DNA from: an uncultured Pelagimonas sp.
GTDB lineage: Bacteria; Pseudomonadota; Alphaproteobacteria; Rhodobacterales; Rhodobacteraceae
Length of the DNA: 64,000 bases
Reading direction: 5' to 3'
Assembly: GCA_947497905.1 (NCBI GenBank)
Contig: CANMIH010000002.1
Location: 434,001 to 498,000 of the forward strand
Shown: positions 53,778-63,405 of the stretch, in pieces
How positions within the stretch are numbered: the stretch's first letter is position 1
Layout: each line of letters opens with the position of its first letter
Program-made: the position numbers and the translations under genes
Notes under the pieces: generated by a model
Told to the model about the DNA's origin: nothing
What the model saw: only the letters and a program-made list of their open reading frames with translations
Database searches by the model: none

Positions 53778-54662
53778 TCATCTCGCCAACAAGGATCCTG
53801 TTCGGGTGCCAAGGAATAGCGCAACCCGCAGCAGGCCATAAAGGCCGGCAACCGCAATCAGAAGAAGCAAAGTGAGCATGTTGAACTGCAGCACGAGGCC
53901 AACTTCGCGAAGGGCAAACTCATTTGGGTAGAGGACGAGACCCGTGGTCGAAATCGCTGTAGTGATCGCCAACATCGTCAAGGCGACTTGTCTTGCAGTA
54001 GCAGTGTAGGGCGATGACCCTACTCCACGTCCTCTCATATAGGCCTCGATCACGGCCGCGAGAAACGGAGGGACAATGAACAGACCTGCCAAGAACAGAG
54101 GCAGGATCTGGGTGTGGATGCCCCAATATATGGCCTGAAAAACGACCAAGAGGCCGAGAAACCGCACACCGTAGAAGGGGCGCTGTGAGTTGAAGCGATC
54201 TTCAGATCTCGTTCGGTCGAATTGCCATTTTCCAAATGTCATGCCGAACCCCAGACCCAGACGGGTGACACCCAGTAGACCCAGCGCAATCACGCCAAGT
54301 GTGACAAGGACCCCGGCGATCTGGAAATGCTGCGGCCCTCCGCGCATGGCGAACCCCTGACGAGCGGTGAAGCCCTCGTCCATGAAAGCCAAGGCTGTTG
54401 CGAGCAAAACAAAAACCACGACGAAGCTCAGACAAATCAACCGGGTGAGCGTCAGACTCTGGCGCCAGATTTCTCGCTGTGCTGGCATGATGCCTGTGCC
54501 GATGGTCTGCGCGCGTCCTTGATCCAGAGCGGCAATCAACGGCGGCAGAAAAAACCGCAATGGCTGAGACTCAACGAAGATACCGCTTATGCGAAGTCCA
54601 ATGATCAGGAGCACGCTGGCCGCAAAGGCCAGCGCATATCGCTTGTAATTTAAGGTGGTCAT
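53778..54662 (-). CDS. Two-unit membrane protein related to the small ABZJ_00895-like protein
   Basis: A 294-residue protein with about eight hydrophobic segments. The C-terminal half (FIVPPFLAAVIEAYMRGR, then LLLLIAVAGLYGLLRVALF and LGTRTGSL) matches the whole of the neighbouring 137-residue protein (LIPFLAAMIEATQVYRK; LGLFWGARSAQ). The N-terminal half repeats the pattern more weakly (FFLPPLIAALDQGRAQ; GVTRLGLGFG). This suggests an internal duplication, or fusion of two one-unit ancestors. No good ribosome site is visible at 54662, so the start is uncertain. Function unknown. Confidence 0.6.
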   Translation of the reverse strand: MTTLNYKRYALAFAASVLLIIGLRISGIFVESQPLRFFLPPLIAALDQGRAQTIGTGIMPAQREIWRQSLTLTRLICLSFVVVFVLLATALAFMDEGFTARQGFAMRGGPQHFQIAGVLVTLGVIALGLLGVTRLGLGFGMTFGKWQFDRTRSEDRFNSQRPFYGVRFLGLLVVFQAIYWGIHTQILPLFLAGLFIVPPFLAAVIEAYMRGRGVGSSPYTATARQVALTMLAITTAISTTGLVLYPNEFALREVGLVLQFNMLTLLLLIAVAGLYGLLRVALFLGTRTGSLLAR

Positions 54663-54725
54663 AGGGGGCGCCCAGAATGAATTCAAATATCGGGCGCACT
54701 GTAAGAGTTTGATCTGGCGACACAA

Positions 54726-55283
54726 TCAGAATTTGTCGGCCTGAGGGCGTAGAAACTTAGGCGAGATAGAGGTGGTCAGCCAGACACCGTTTTCAGAGAT
54801 CCAGAATGGTTGCCCAGCGGCGTGGGCTGCTTTGGCTTGGATCTCAAGAACAACCGGGCGGCCGTGGCGCTGGCCGACTTGGCGCGCGGTAGTGGCATCT
54901 GACGAGAGATGTACATGCTGACGGCTCTGGGGTTTTAGCCCCTCGTGCAGTATAGCTGGAACGGAAATATCTACCGTGCCGTGAAATAGCGTTTCTGGAG
55001 GCACTCTGGGTTCCAGCCCCAGATCTACCGGCACCGAATGGCCCTGTGCCGCGCGGAGCGACCGGCCATCGGCGCTGATTGTAAAACGCTGTTTGTCGGA
55101 ATTGGCAGCGATCTGCAGGATCTGATCGCGGGTGAGAGGCTGACCCATGCGGGTGGCCCCCTGAATCAGATCCTCGATCAAGACCCATCCGGCGGCATCC
55201 AAAGTGATGTCTGCCGCTGCCGGGTCATGGCGCAGGACAAGGCTGAGAAACGTGCTGAGGTGTTTCTCGTCCTTCGGGGTCAC
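54726..55283 (-). CDS. kptA: RNA 2'-phosphotransferase (KptA/Tpt1)
   Basis: A 185-residue enzyme that transfers an internal 2'-phosphate from RNA to NAD+, the yeast Tpt1 step after tRNA splicing. In bacteria the natural substrate is unclear. The family motifs are present: LSLVLRHDP near residue 13 (R18, H19), FHGT near 100 and the later [18 protein letters not shown]. It overlaps the pdxJ stop by 4 bases (ATGA), so both are translated together. No RNA ligase or other tRNA-splicing gene is nearby. Confidence 0.92.
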   Translation of the reverse strand: MTPKDEKHLSTFLSLVLRHDPAAADITLDAAGWVLIEDLIQGATRMGQPLTRDQILQIAANSDKQRFTISADGRSLRAAQGHSVPVDLGLEPRVPPETLFHGTVDISVPAILHEGLKPQSRQHVHLSSDATTARQVGQRHGRPVVLEIQAKAAHAAGQPFWISENGVWLTTSISPKFLRPQADKF

Positions 55284-56032
55284 GCGCGGGCCTTGTCCAT
55301 GATGTCGCGCATTTCTTTGATTGCGGGTTCCAGCCCCCGGAACATGGCCTCGCCCATCAGGAAATGCCCGATGTTCAGCTCCCTCACCTCGGGGAAGGCG
55401 GCAATTGGCGCAACAGTGTCATAGGTCAGACCATGTCCGGCATGCACCTCAAGGCCTAGGCCATGGGCAAAGGTCGACATCTCGCGCAGACGGTCCAGCT
55501 CGGCATCGCGTTCGTCAAACCGGCCTTCGGCGTGATAATCACAATAGGCCCCGGTGTGCAGCTCGATCACCTCGGCGCCAATGCGATGCGCGGCCTCGAT
55601 CTGGGCACGGTCGGCGGCGATAAAGATCGACACACGGCAGCCCGCCTCGCGCAGGGGCGCGATGAAATGCGCCAGTTTGTTTTCCTCACGCGCGACCTCA
55701 AGCCCGCCTTCGGTGGTCTTTTCCTCGCGCTTTTCCGGGACGATACAGACCGCGTGGGGTTTGTGGCGCAGGGCAATCGCCTGCATTTCATCCGTCGCGG
55801 CCATCTCAAAGTTGAGCGGCACCGTCAGCGCCTCCATTAGCCCATCAATATCGGCATCCAGAATATGGCGGCGATCTTCGCGCAGGTGGGCGGTGATGCC
55901 ATCCGCTCCGGCGGCTTCGGCCAGTTTTGCGGCGCGCACAGGATCGGGATAGGCGCCACCCCGGGCATTTCGTACGGTGGCAACGTGGTCGATGTTCACG
56001 CCCAGGCGCAGGCGTCCGGCAAACTCGGTCAT
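55280..56032 (-). CDS. pdxJ: Pyridoxine 5'-phosphate synthase PdxJ
   Basis: Final condensing enzyme of the DXP-dependent vitamin B6 pathway, joining 1-deoxyxylulose-5-phosphate with 3-amino-2-oxopropyl phosphate. The 250-residue TIM barrel shows [18 protein letters not shown] at the N-terminus, [28 protein letters not shown] and [10 protein letters not shown] with the phosphate-binding residues. The start at 56032 avoids a 7-residue extension. It is coupled by overlap to kptA. Confidence 0.96.
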   Translation of the reverse strand: MTEFAGRLRLGVNIDHVATVRNARGGAYPDPVRAAKLAEAAGADGITAHLREDRRHILDADIDGLMEALTVPLNFEMAATDEMQAIALRHKPHAVCIVPEKREEKTTEGGLEVAREENKLAHFIAPLREAGCRVSIFIAADRAQIEAAHRIGAEVIELHTGAYCDYHAEGRFDERDAELDRLREMSTFAHGLGLEVHAGHGLTYDTVAPIAAFPEVRELNIGHFLMGEAMFRGLEPAIKEMRDIMDKARA

Positions 56033-56191
56033 GGCAGGTGGCCCCTTGGTCAAGTGTTGCGGGTGACGCTAGGGGTAGCCGTCAAAAATGAAAACCGCAA
56101 TTCCGGCGGTGGGCCAAAAAATCGCGGTACCAAAGGGTTTGTCCAGTCCAATTTCGGCCCAAGACAGCAGGCCAATTTGGCGGGTCTCTTT

Positions 56192-56824
56192 TCAGAGGTC
56201 CTGTGCTTTTTTCTTCTTAAGCGAAGCAAGTTTGGCCTTTAGCGCGCCTTTGCGACGGTTCTGATAGGCCGTGATGATCGGAAGAGTGACAAAATACCCG
56301 GCCAGGCCAAAGGCAATGCCCGGAAGGATGCCGCCAATCATATAGGGGTAGAACACTTCATCGTAAAAGATGCGCAGGTCGCTCCAATCCGCCGCGTGGT
56401 CTGAGAAAATGGCAGTCATGTTCTGCCACAGATCTTCACCCGCTTTGACGAATTTATGCCCCAGCCCACCGTGTTCATAGTTGGCCTCTAGCCCAAGCAA
56501 CCAATAACCGGTTTTCATCGAGATGACACCGATAGGCACATAGGTCAGCGGATTGCCAAAGAAGGTGGCCAGAATGGCGGCAAGAATATTGCCGCGCATG
56601 ACAAAGGCCAGCAGAGCCGCAATGACAAAATGCAGCCCGTAAAACGGGGTAAAAGTGGTAAAGACCCCGGCGCATATGCCACGGGCAATGCGGTCGGGCG
56701 GATCAGGAAGCCGATTTACCCGGTGTTTGACGTACATAGCAGCACGCCCCCAGCCACCCTTGGGCCAGAAGAACTCAAGCAAGACCTTCCAAATCGGTCG
56801 CCTGTCGCGTCGTTTAAAGACCAC
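56192..56824 (-). CDS. DUF2062 family membrane protein
   Basis: A 210-residue protein of the DUF2062 type, probably inner membrane. GVFTTFTPFYGLHFVIAALL (about residues 53-72) and FFGNPLTYVPIGVISMKTGY near 88 are diagnostic, with further hydrophobic segments around 170-188. The start is a GTG at 56824. It starts 12 bases after the spoT stop, so it is likely the last gene of that operon. Function unknown. Confidence 0.87.
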   Translation of the reverse strand: MVFKRRDRRPIWKVLLEFFWPKGGWGRAAMYVKHRVNRLPDPPDRIARGICAGVFTTFTPFYGLHFVIAALLAFVMRGNILAAILATFFGNPLTYVPIGVISMKTGYWLLGLEANYEHGGLGHKFVKAGEDLWQNMTAIFSDHAADWSDLRIFYDEVFYPYMIGGILPGIAFGLAGYFVTLPIITAYQNRRKGALKAKLASLKKKKAQDL

Positions 56825-56836
56825 GAGCTGCCTTTC

Positions 56837-58978
56837 TCATCCATCGGTTGCATGCGGCGGCCCCGCAAGCGCAGGGTCCCGACGACGTTCAACCGAGGCT
56901 ACGTTGCTTTCTGCCTCGACTGCCGAAGACACCATGTGCAAGTGTTCGGCATCACGCAAATCAACATCAATCACCAACCGGTAAAAATCCGGTTTGCGGT
57001 CGATGAAATTCAAGTCCGAGATATTGGCCTTGCACTCACCAATCAATGTGCAAATACGCCCCAGGACCCCGGCGTCGTTGCCGATGGTCAGTTCCAGGCT
57101 CACGGTATAGACAGGCGGATGGTTGCCTTCGGCCCAGTGCAGATCGAGCCAACGGTCCAAATTGTCTTCAAAATCAGCCAAAGCGCCGCAATCAATGGCG
57201 TGAACCGCCACACCTTGGCCGCGATGGGCGATGCCGACGATGCGTTCACCGGGCAGGGGCTGACAGCATTTTGCACGAGCGAAACCTTGCCCATGCTCCA
57301 GACCAACCACTGCGCGCTGGGCTTCGATCTGGCCGTCGTCACGGATGGCAAGATCCGGATAGACTGATTCGACAACCTCACGGGTCGAAAGCTCGGCACT
57401 GCCCAAGCGGGCCAATAGGGTCTCTGTGCTATCGAGGCGCAGCGTACCCGCAGCCATCTCAAGCACCTTGTCGGTGGCTTTTTTGCCGTGGTTCTCAAAG
57501 GCCGCGCGGGCCAATTCCAGACCCAGCTTGGCATAACGATCCCGGTTAGCTTCGCGCAGGGACCGACGGATATGGGTGCGCGCCTTGCCAGTGGTGGCAA
57601 TATCAAGCCAGGTGGGCTGGGGGGTTTGACCTTCGGCGGTGATGATTTCGACCGACTGGCCGTTTTTCAGTCGGGTCCAGAGCGGAACGCGCAGCCCATC
57701 TACTTTGGCGCCCACACATTTCGACCCGATCCGGGTGTGGATCTGATAGGCGTAATCCAACGGTGTGGCCCCTTTGGGCAGCTTCACAACATCCCCTTTG
57801 GGGGTGAAGCAGAACACCTTGTCGGAATACATCTCAAGCTTGACCGCTTCGAGGAAATCCTCGTGATCGTCTTCGCCGTCGAATTGTTCGGTCAGCGAGG
57901 CGATCCATTTGACCGGATCGACCGCAAATGGGTTTTCAGCGCGCTGGCCGTCTTTGTAGGACCAATGCGCGGCCACACCGGATTCGGCCACTTCGTGCAT
58001 CTGCCGGGTGCGGATTTGGACTTCAACCCGTTTGCCATCGCGCCCTGAGACCGTGGTGTGGATCGACCGATAGCCGTTGGATTTGGGCTGGCTGATATAG
58101 TCCTTGAACCGCCCGGGCACCGCGCGCCAGCGTTGGTGTATCACTCCTAGGGTGGCGTAACAGTCGGCGTCGTCCTGGGTGATGATGCGAAAGCCGTAGA
58201 TGTCGGACAGGCGGGAAAAGCCGATCTTCTTTTCCTGCATCTTGCGCCAGATCGAATAGGGCTTTTTGGCGCGGCCATAAACCTCAGCCGAGATCCCGAC
58301 CTTATCGAGCTCTTGCCGCATATCGCCGGTGATCCGATGGATCACATCGCCGGTTTCTTTTTGCAGCGTGATGAAACGACGGATGATGCTGCTGCGGCCT
58401 TCGGGATTGAGCACACGAAAGGCCAGATCTTCCAGCTCGTCCCGCATCCATTGCATCCCCATGCGCCCGGCAAGAGGGGCATAGATATCCATGGTTTCAC
58501 GCGCCTTTTTCACCTGTTTCTCAGGTTTCATGGCGCGAATGGTGCGCATGTTGTGCAGCCGGTCGGCCAGCTTGACCAGGATCACGCGCATGTCCTTGGA
58601 CATGGCCATGAACAGCTTGCGGAAGTTTTCCGCCTGCTGGGTCTCGGTGCTCGACAATTGCAGATTGGTCAGCTTGGTGACGCCATCCACCAGATCCGCA
58701 ATTTCGACACCAAATTTCTCGGACACCTCAGTATAAGTCGAGCGCGTGTCTTCGATGGTATCGTGCAGAAGGGCGGTGATGATGGTGGCATCGTCCAGAC
58801 GTTGTTCCGTCAGGATTGCGGCCACCGCCACGGGATGGGTGAAATAGGGTTCGCCGGATTTGCGAAACTGCCCATCGTGCATCTCGCGGCCATAGTTATA
58901 GGCCGCGTAGATCAGTTTTTCATTGGTCTTTGGATTGTACTCACGAACCAGAGCAACAAGGTCTTTCGCTGCAATCAT
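56837..58978 (-). CDS. spoT: Bifunctional (p)ppGpp synthetase/hydrolase
   Basis: The long RelA/SpoT homologue of 713 residues that makes and degrades the alarmone (p)ppGpp. An N-terminal HD hydrolase domain (HPVAVAAILTEQRLDDATII, then HDTIEDT near residue 70) is followed by the synthetase domain (YGFRIITQDDADCYATLGVI; YISQPKSNGYRSIHT), TGS (FTPKGDVVKLPKGATPLDYA) and a C-terminal ACT domain. Both catalytic halves look intact. It lies 28 bases after rpoZ on the same strand, the standard rpoZ-spoT pair. Confidence 0.96.
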   Translation of the reverse strand: MIAAKDLVALVREYNPKTNEKLIYAAYNYGREMHDGQFRKSGEPYFTHPVAVAAILTEQRLDDATIITALLHDTIEDTRSTYTEVSEKFGVEIADLVDGVTKLTNLQLSSTETQQAENFRKLFMAMSKDMRVILVKLADRLHNMRTIRAMKPEKQVKKARETMDIYAPLAGRMGMQWMRDELEDLAFRVLNPEGRSSIIRRFITLQKETGDVIHRITGDMRQELDKVGISAEVYGRAKKPYSIWRKMQEKKIGFSRLSDIYGFRIITQDDADCYATLGVIHQRWRAVPGRFKDYISQPKSNGYRSIHTTVSGRDGKRVEVQIRTRQMHEVAESGVAAHWSYKDGQRAENPFAVDPVKWIASLTEQFDGEDDHEDFLEAVKLEMYSDKVFCFTPKGDVVKLPKGATPLDYAYQIHTRIGSKCVGAKVDGLRVPLWTRLKNGQSVEIITAEGQTPQPTWLDIATTGKARTHIRRSLREANRDRYAKLGLELARAAFENHGKKATDKVLEMAAGTLRLDSTETLLARLGSAELSTREVVESVYPDLAIRDDGQIEAQRAVVGLEHGQGFARAKCCQPLPGERIVGIAHRGQGVAVHAIDCGALADFEDNLDRWLDLHWAEGNHPPVYTVSLELTIGNDAGVLGRICTLIGECKANISDLNFIDRKPDFYRLVIDVDLRDAEHLHMVSSAVEAESNVASVERRRDPALAGPPHATDG

Positions 58979-59006
58979 CCGTGGCCTGTCCTTAAAGTGG
59001 CGCGGG

Positions 59007-59360
59007 TCAGCCCTGACCCTGCGCTTCCATCAATGCACGAAGCAGTTTTTCTTCCGACATGTCGTCCTCTTGAGGCTTGTCGGATTCCGCACCCATCAGA
59101 AGCGCCATAGCGTCTTCTTCTGGCTCGTCAACTTCGATCTGCGACTGGTTCGACTCGATCAGGCGTTCGCGCAGATCGTCGGTCGACTGAGTTTCTTCGG
59201 CGATTTCACGCAGGGCAACAACAGGGTTTTTGTCGTTGTCACGCTCTACAGTCAGCGCAGCGCCGGCCGAAATCTCGCGGGCCCGGTGTGCAGCAAGCAT
59301 CACCAGCTCGAAACGGTTCTGAACCTTATCTACGCAGTCTTCTACGGTTACGCGGGCCAT
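59007..59360 (-). CDS. rpoZ: RNA polymerase omega subunit
   Basis: Small accessory subunit (117 residues) that helps assemble RNA polymerase. It begins [20 protein letters not shown] with HRAREI shortly after, diagnostic of omega. The C-terminus is longer and acidic. It is just upstream of spoT in the same direction, as in many proteobacteria, and 72 bases after folK. Confidence 0.96.
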   Translation of the reverse strand: MARVTVEDCVDKVQNRFELVMLAAHRAREISAGAALTVERDNDKNPVVALREIAEETQSTDDLRERLIESNQSQIEVDEPEEDAMALLMGAESDKPQEDDMSEEKLLRALMEAQGQG

Positions 59361-59432
59361 GGGGCGCTCTACCTCGGTCTGGATGCATCAGAAAGTGTGC
59401 TTTTATCGGGGATGCTCCGGAAAGGCAAGCTG

Positions 59433-59999
59433 TTATCGCGCAATCGGAACAACCTCGGACAGGTGCTCGGCGGGCAGGGAATCGCGCATTTCAAGCACGG
59501 TTTTTCCCAGCACGGGGTGCCGCCAGTCGGGGGCGACATCCGCCAGGGGCACAAGCACAAAGGCGCGATCTTGCAGACGCGGATGGGGCAGGATCAGTTG
59601 ATCGGGGCTGGCGGTCATCTGCTCCTCGAGGGACAGGGAAAGCCACTGATTGTGGGTTTCTGCGTCCGGTAACACGACATCTGCCATGGCAATCAGATCA
59701 AGATCGAGGGTCCGGCTGCCCCAGCGCTGGACGCGAGCCCGGCCAAAATCGGCTTCGATTTCGTGCATGATTCGCAAAAGTTCATCAGGGCTCCCCTCTA
59801 GGTTGACGCGAGCACAGGCATTGACGTAGTCTGGACCGGCTCCTGCAGGAAAGCAGGGGGTCGCATAATATCGACTTTGCTGCACCACGGTTGCGCCACG
59901 GGAGACCAGTTCGGAGAAGGCCGATTCGAGTGTGTCCAGCGGGTTGCCTGAGGTTGACCCTAGGTTCGATCCAAGGGCGATCAAGAATTCTTGTACCAT
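59433..59999 (-). CDS. folK: 6-hydroxymethyl-7,8-dihydropterin pyrophosphokinase
   Basis: Folate-pathway enzyme, 188 residues. It starts MVQEFLIALGSNLGS; the ATP/pterin region is RVQRWGSRTLDLDLI (about residues 88-102) followed by LILPHPRLQDRAFVLVPLAD. The start at 59999 excludes a 20-residue extension. A NYN-domain gene is divergent, with 144 bases between. Confidence 0.95.
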   Translation of the reverse strand: MVQEFLIALGSNLGSTSGNPLDTLESAFSELVSRGATVVQQSRYYATPCFPAGAGPDYVNACARVNLEGSPDELLRIMHEIEADFGRARVQRWGSRTLDLDLIAMADVVLPDAETHNQWLSLSLEEQMTASPDQLILPHPRLQDRAFVLVPLADVAPDWRHPVLGKTVLEMRDSLPAEHLSEVVPIAR

Positions 60000-60143
60000 A
60001 GAGCGCGCTTCTCTATCCTTTTGAGATTGCGAGCGTGCTTGAACACGCTTCAATTTCAATTATTTTGTTTCAACCGATACTGCCAATGCATTTTTTTACA
60101 CTCACACCGCATGGCAGTCATCATTTGGGTGAAAGGACATTTG

Positions 60144-60716
60144 ATGTTTTACAAAGACGAACGGCTGGCGCTGTTTATCGATGGTTCGAACCTTTACGCA
60201 GCGGCAAAATCGCTTGGCTTCGACATCGACTATAAACTGCTTCGCCAGGAATTTGCACGTCGCGGAAAGATGGTGCGGGCGTTCTACTACACTGCCCTGC
60301 TGGAAAACGACGAATACTCACCGATCCGTCCACTGGTTGATTGGCTGAACTACAATGGGTTCACCATGGTGACCAAGCCCGCCAAGGAATACACAGACAG
60401 CCAGGGCCGTCGTAAGGTCAAAGGCAATATGGACATCGAGCTGACGGTTGATGCCATGGAGCTGGCACCCCGTGTGGATCATATCGTGCTGTTCTCGGGG
60501 GATGGTGATTTCCGCCCCCTGATTGAATCGCTGCAGCGTCAGGGTGTTCGGGTGTCGGTGGTTTCGACCATTCGCAGCCAGCCGCCGATGATTGCCGATG
60601 AACTGCGCCGTCAGGCGGATAACTTCATCGAGCTTGACGAGTTGCGTGAAGTGGTCGGTCGCCCCCCGCGGGAAAACCCGATCGAGCGCAGCTTTGAGGT
60701 CGCGTCAGGCGAATAA
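60144..60716 (+). CDS. NYN-domain (LabA/DUF88) protein
   Basis: A 190-residue PIN-like NYN-domain protein, a probable RNase fold. Acidic catalytic residues lie in ALFIDGSNLYAAAKSLGFD (residues 9-27), GNMDIELTVDAME and HIVLFSGDGDFRPLIESLQ. LabA-type members affect gene expression or RNA decay, but the target is unknown. The start at 60144 follows AAAGGA. A good terminator follows. Confidence 0.92.
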   Translation: MFYKDERLALFIDGSNLYAAAKSLGFDIDYKLLRQEFARRGKMVRAFYYTALLENDEYSPIRPLVDWLNYNGFTMVTKPAKEYTDSQGRRKVKGNMDIELTVDAMELAPRVDHIVLFSGDGDFRPLIESLQRQGVRVSVVSTIRSQPPMIADELRRQADNFIELDELREVVGRPPRENPIERSFEVASGE

Positions 60717-60753
60717 GCACTTAGCTATCTTATTGTTAGACAGCCAGAGATCG

Positions 60754-60786
60754 AGGGCCATCCGCTTGGATGGCCCTTTTGCTTTT
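60754..60786 (+). terminator. Rho-independent terminator after the NYN-domain gene
   Basis: AGGGCCATCC (60754-60763), a GCTT loop and GGATGGCCCT (60768-60777) make a 10-bp stem followed by TTTGCTTTT. Confidence 0.85.
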
Positions 60787-60811
60787 GAAGCACCGGTTTG
60801 AGTTCAAGCCC

Positions 60812-61387
60812 TCACTCGGCCTTCAGCTCAGATGAGATATCGACAACCAGCGTGCCAACCGGCAGGGCAAAACCCAGCGACGAGGTGTCAATCTCGCCTG
60901 TGGCGCGGAAAGCGAGCCAGTCGCCTTTGTAATAGTCTATGAACTGCGCCAGTGGGTGCGCGCCCTGATGGGTCAGGTCCACTTTCAGCGTGGTGGGAAC
61001 GGCAACGCCGCGCACCACAACGTCGCCTGTCACATCCGCCGTGGTGTCGCCGGTTAGGGTGACTGAGCTTGAGGTGAAGCGAATGGTTGGATGCGCTTCG
61101 ACCTCAAGGAAATCAGCGTTTTTGACATGATCGTCGAGGGGGCCAAATCCGGTCGACAGTGATGTTGCGTCGATGGTCACCTCAAGCGAGGCCGACGCGG
61201 GATCGTCGAGATCAATGGACAGCTTGCCTTCGGCGCGGTCAAACTCACCGTGTTGACGGCTGACGCCCGCGTGGTCCCAACCAAAGCGCACCTCGGTGTG
61301 GCCTTGATCGGTGGCATAGGTGCGGGTCTCGGCCAGGGCTGGCAGGGCCAGGGCGGACATAAGAAGAGTGGTGGTGATAAGGCGCAT
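60812..61387 (-). CDS. YceI family periplasmic protein
   Basis: A 191-residue lipocalin-like periplasmic protein thought to bind a polyisoprenoid. It has a signal peptide (LMSALALPALAE) and the YceI pattern DQGHTEVRFGWDHAGVSRQH (about residues 29-48) with GEFDRAEGKLSIDLDDP, then VDLTHQGAHPLAQF. The start at 61387 follows GGAG. It is divergent from a MarR gene, with an operator-like palindrome between. Confidence 0.9.
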   Translation of the reverse strand: MRLITTTLLMSALALPALAETRTYATDQGHTEVRFGWDHAGVSRQHGEFDRAEGKLSIDLDDPASASLEVTIDATSLSTGFGPLDDHVKNADFLEVEAHPTIRFTSSSVTLTGDTTADVTGDVVVRGVAVPTTLKVDLTHQGAHPLAQFIDYYKGDWLAFRATGEIDTSSLGFALPVGTLVVDISSELKAE

Positions 61388-61415
61388 CGTGTACTCCATG
61401 TGCTGTAAGAGAAAT

Positions 61416-61436
61416 TTAGTTGACGTTGTCATGTAA
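61416..61436. promoter_or_regulatory. Candidate MarR operator between yceI and marR
   Basis: TTAgtTGAC-GTT-GTCAtgTAA is an imperfect palindrome (7 of 9 positions per arm) at 61416-61436, in the 81-base gap between divergent genes. Size and shape fit MarR-type sites, which are about 16-20 bp palindromes. Confidence 0.5.
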
Positions 61437-61468
61437 TTCCATGGCGGCGTGAATTGCTAGGATGAAGA

Positions 61469-61954
61469 ATGCGCACTCACAAAGACGTGACGGATTTAGA
61501 AGAGACCGTGGTCCCCGATCCCGACCCAAGCCATGTCGCGATCTGGGTGGCGTTGAACAAGGCACGCCTCTCGCTGATGCGGCAGGTGGACAAAAAGCTG
61601 CGCGACGCGGATCTCCCCCCGTTGAAATGGTATGATGTGCTATGGGCCATCGAACGGCGCGGCGGCACCGCGCGCCCCTCGGTTGTTGTCGAGGATCTTC
61701 TCTTCGAGCCGTCCGCGCTGTCGCATATGTCAAAACGTATGGAGGCGGCGGGGCTGTTGCAGATTTGTGTGGCAGAAGACGATCGACGTGGCCGAGTTCT
61801 GCGGGTCACGGACAAGGGGTTGAAAGCCCGGGCCGCCATCTGGAAAATCTACGGCAAAGCCTTGGAGGTTCAGTTGCGTCCACTGGCCCAGCTTGACGAT
61901 CCGGCATCCGTTGCGGCGGCCCTGACCGATGTTGTTACGGCGCAACCGGAATGA
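61469..61954 (+). CDS. MarR family transcriptional regulator
   Basis: A 161-residue winged-helix regulator. The helix-turn-helix and wing are in TARPSVVVEDLLFEPSALSH and MSKRMEAAGLLQICVAEDDR, then RGRVLRVTDKGLKARAA (about residues 66-118). MarR proteins are dimers that release DNA on binding a small molecule or on oxidation. The divergent yceI gene is the natural target candidate. No efflux pump is adjacent. Confidence 0.9.
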   Translation: MRTHKDVTDLEETVVPDPDPSHVAIWVALNKARLSLMRQVDKKLRDADLPPLKWYDVLWAIERRGGTARPSVVVEDLLFEPSALSHMSKRMEAAGLLQICVAEDDRRGRVLRVTDKGLKARAAIWKIYGKALEVQLRPLAQLDDPASVAAALTDVVTAQPE

Positions 61955-62086
61955 TCCCTGTGAACTCTGGTCGCGCCGAAGTTTCTTTCACAGTGTCTCT
62001 CATCGGCGTTGGGGCAGCTTTTCGTCCCTTACCTCTGGACGCAGAGACCGCAAACCACTAGCTCTGCCCCAAAGGAGCGCATGCCA

Positions 62087-63031
62087 ATGACCAAGCTGAC
62101 CCTCTATCTTGCGGCCCCTCGGGGCTTTTGCGCCGGTGTTGATCGGGCAATCAAAATCGTCGAGATGGCGATCGAGAAATGGGGGGCGCCGGTCTATGTG
62201 CGCCACGAGATCGTGCACAACAAATTTGTGGTCGATGGTCTGCGCGACAAAGGCGCGATTTTTGTGGAAGAGCTGGAAGATTGTCCCGATGATCGCCCGG
62301 TGATTTTCTCCGCCCATGGTGTGCCCAAATCGGTGCCCGCCGCAGCGCAGGCGCGCGAGATGGTCTTTGTGGATGCCACCTGCCCATTGGTCAGCAAGGT
62401 GCATATCGAGGCCCAGCGGCATGCGGATGCCGGGTTGCAGATGATCATGATCGGCCACGACGGCCATCCTGAAACCGTGGGCACCATGGGGCAATTGCCA
62501 GAGGGCGAGGTGCTCTTGGTGGAAACGGTTGAGGACGTGGCCACGGTTGAAGTGCGTGACCCGGATCGTCTGGCCTTTGTCACCCAGACCACCCTGTCGG
62601 TGGATGACACAAAGGGCATCGTCGCGGCGCTGAGCGACCGCTTTCCCAAGATCGTTGGGCCGCACAAAGAAGACATCTGTTACGCCACCACCAACCGGCA
62701 GGAGTCGGTCAAAGCCATTGCGCCACATTGCGATGCGTTGCTTGTGGTAGGCGCGCCAAATTCGTCCAACTCAAAACGTCTGGTAGAGGTCGCCCGCAAA
62801 AATGGCTGTGACTATGCCCAGCTGGTGCAGCGTGCCACGGACATTGATTGGCGCGCGCTTGAGGGGATTTCGTCGGTCGGCATCACGGCTGGGGCTTCGG
62901 CCCCAGAGGTGCTGATCAACGAGGTGATCGACGCATTCAAAGCGCATTATGATGTGACCGTTGAACAGGTTGAAACCGCACAGGAAAACATCGAGTTCAA
63001 AGTGCCCCGCGTGCTGCGGGTTCCGGCCTAA
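62087..63031 (+). CDS. ispH: 4-hydroxy-3-methylbut-2-enyl diphosphate reductase IspH
   Basis: Iron-sulfur enzyme finishing the MEP isoprenoid pathway. Its 314 residues are typical. Cluster cysteines are in [12 protein letters not shown] (C15), [12 protein letters not shown] and [11 protein letters not shown], with the substrate-binding [12 protein letters not shown] box. Of the two starts (62081 and 62087), 62087 has better spacing from AAAGGAG. The stop overlaps the convergent GFA gene by 4 bases. Confidence 0.96.
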   Translation: MTKLTLYLAAPRGFCAGVDRAIKIVEMAIEKWGAPVYVRHEIVHNKFVVDGLRDKGAIFVEELEDCPDDRPVIFSAHGVPKSVPAAAQAREMVFVDATCPLVSKVHIEAQRHADAGLQMIMIGHDGHPETVGTMGQLPEGEVLLVETVEDVATVEVRDPDRLAFVTQTTLSVDDTKGIVAALSDRFPKIVGPHKEDICYATTNRQESVKAIAPHCDALLVVGAPNSSNSKRLVEVARKNGCDYAQLVQRATDIDWRALEGISSVGITAGASAPEVLINEVIDAFKAHYDVTVEQVETAQENIEFKVPRVLRVPA

Positions 63032-63405
63032 TCGTCCAGCCGGTTGGTGTCGTATTGGGCGGCATCCGGGCAGGGGCTGAGCCAGTTCTCCCGCCGTGAG
63101 ATCCAAAGTTCGTACTCTGGCGTGAATTGGCTGGGATGATCCAGCGCGCCCAGATGCAGCTCGGTTTCATCACCGGTCACCGCAAACACCGAAGAGCCGC
63201 AGGTTGGGCAGAAATGCCGCCCCTGATAGCTCTGGGTTGTGCCGGTGATCTGAACGGCTGAAACATCATACACTGCAGCTGCATAAAACGCGGCACCATG
63301 GTGTTTGCGACAGTCTAGGCAATGGCACAGGCCCACCCGCTTTGGTGCACCCCGCGCCAGAAAACGCACCGCGCCGCACAGACATCCGCCTTCGATTTCT
63401 GACAT
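63028..63405 (-). CDS. GFA family (glutathione-dependent formaldehyde-activating-like) zinc protein
   Basis: A 125-residue protein of the GFA/CENP-V fold. The zinc cysteine sets are [10 protein letters not shown] (C8, C10), CHCLDC (C27, C29, C32) and HFCPTCGS (C66, C69). Relatives are proposed to bind glutathione-linked aldehydes, but most are uncharacterised. The start at 63405 follows AGGAGGT. Confidence 0.9.
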   Translation of the reverse strand: MSEIEGGCLCGAVRFLARGAPKRVGLCHCLDCRKHHGAAFYAAAVYDVSAVQITGTTQSYQGRHFCPTCGSSVFAVTGDETELHLGALDHPSQFTPEYELWISRRENWLSPCPDAAQYDTNRLDD

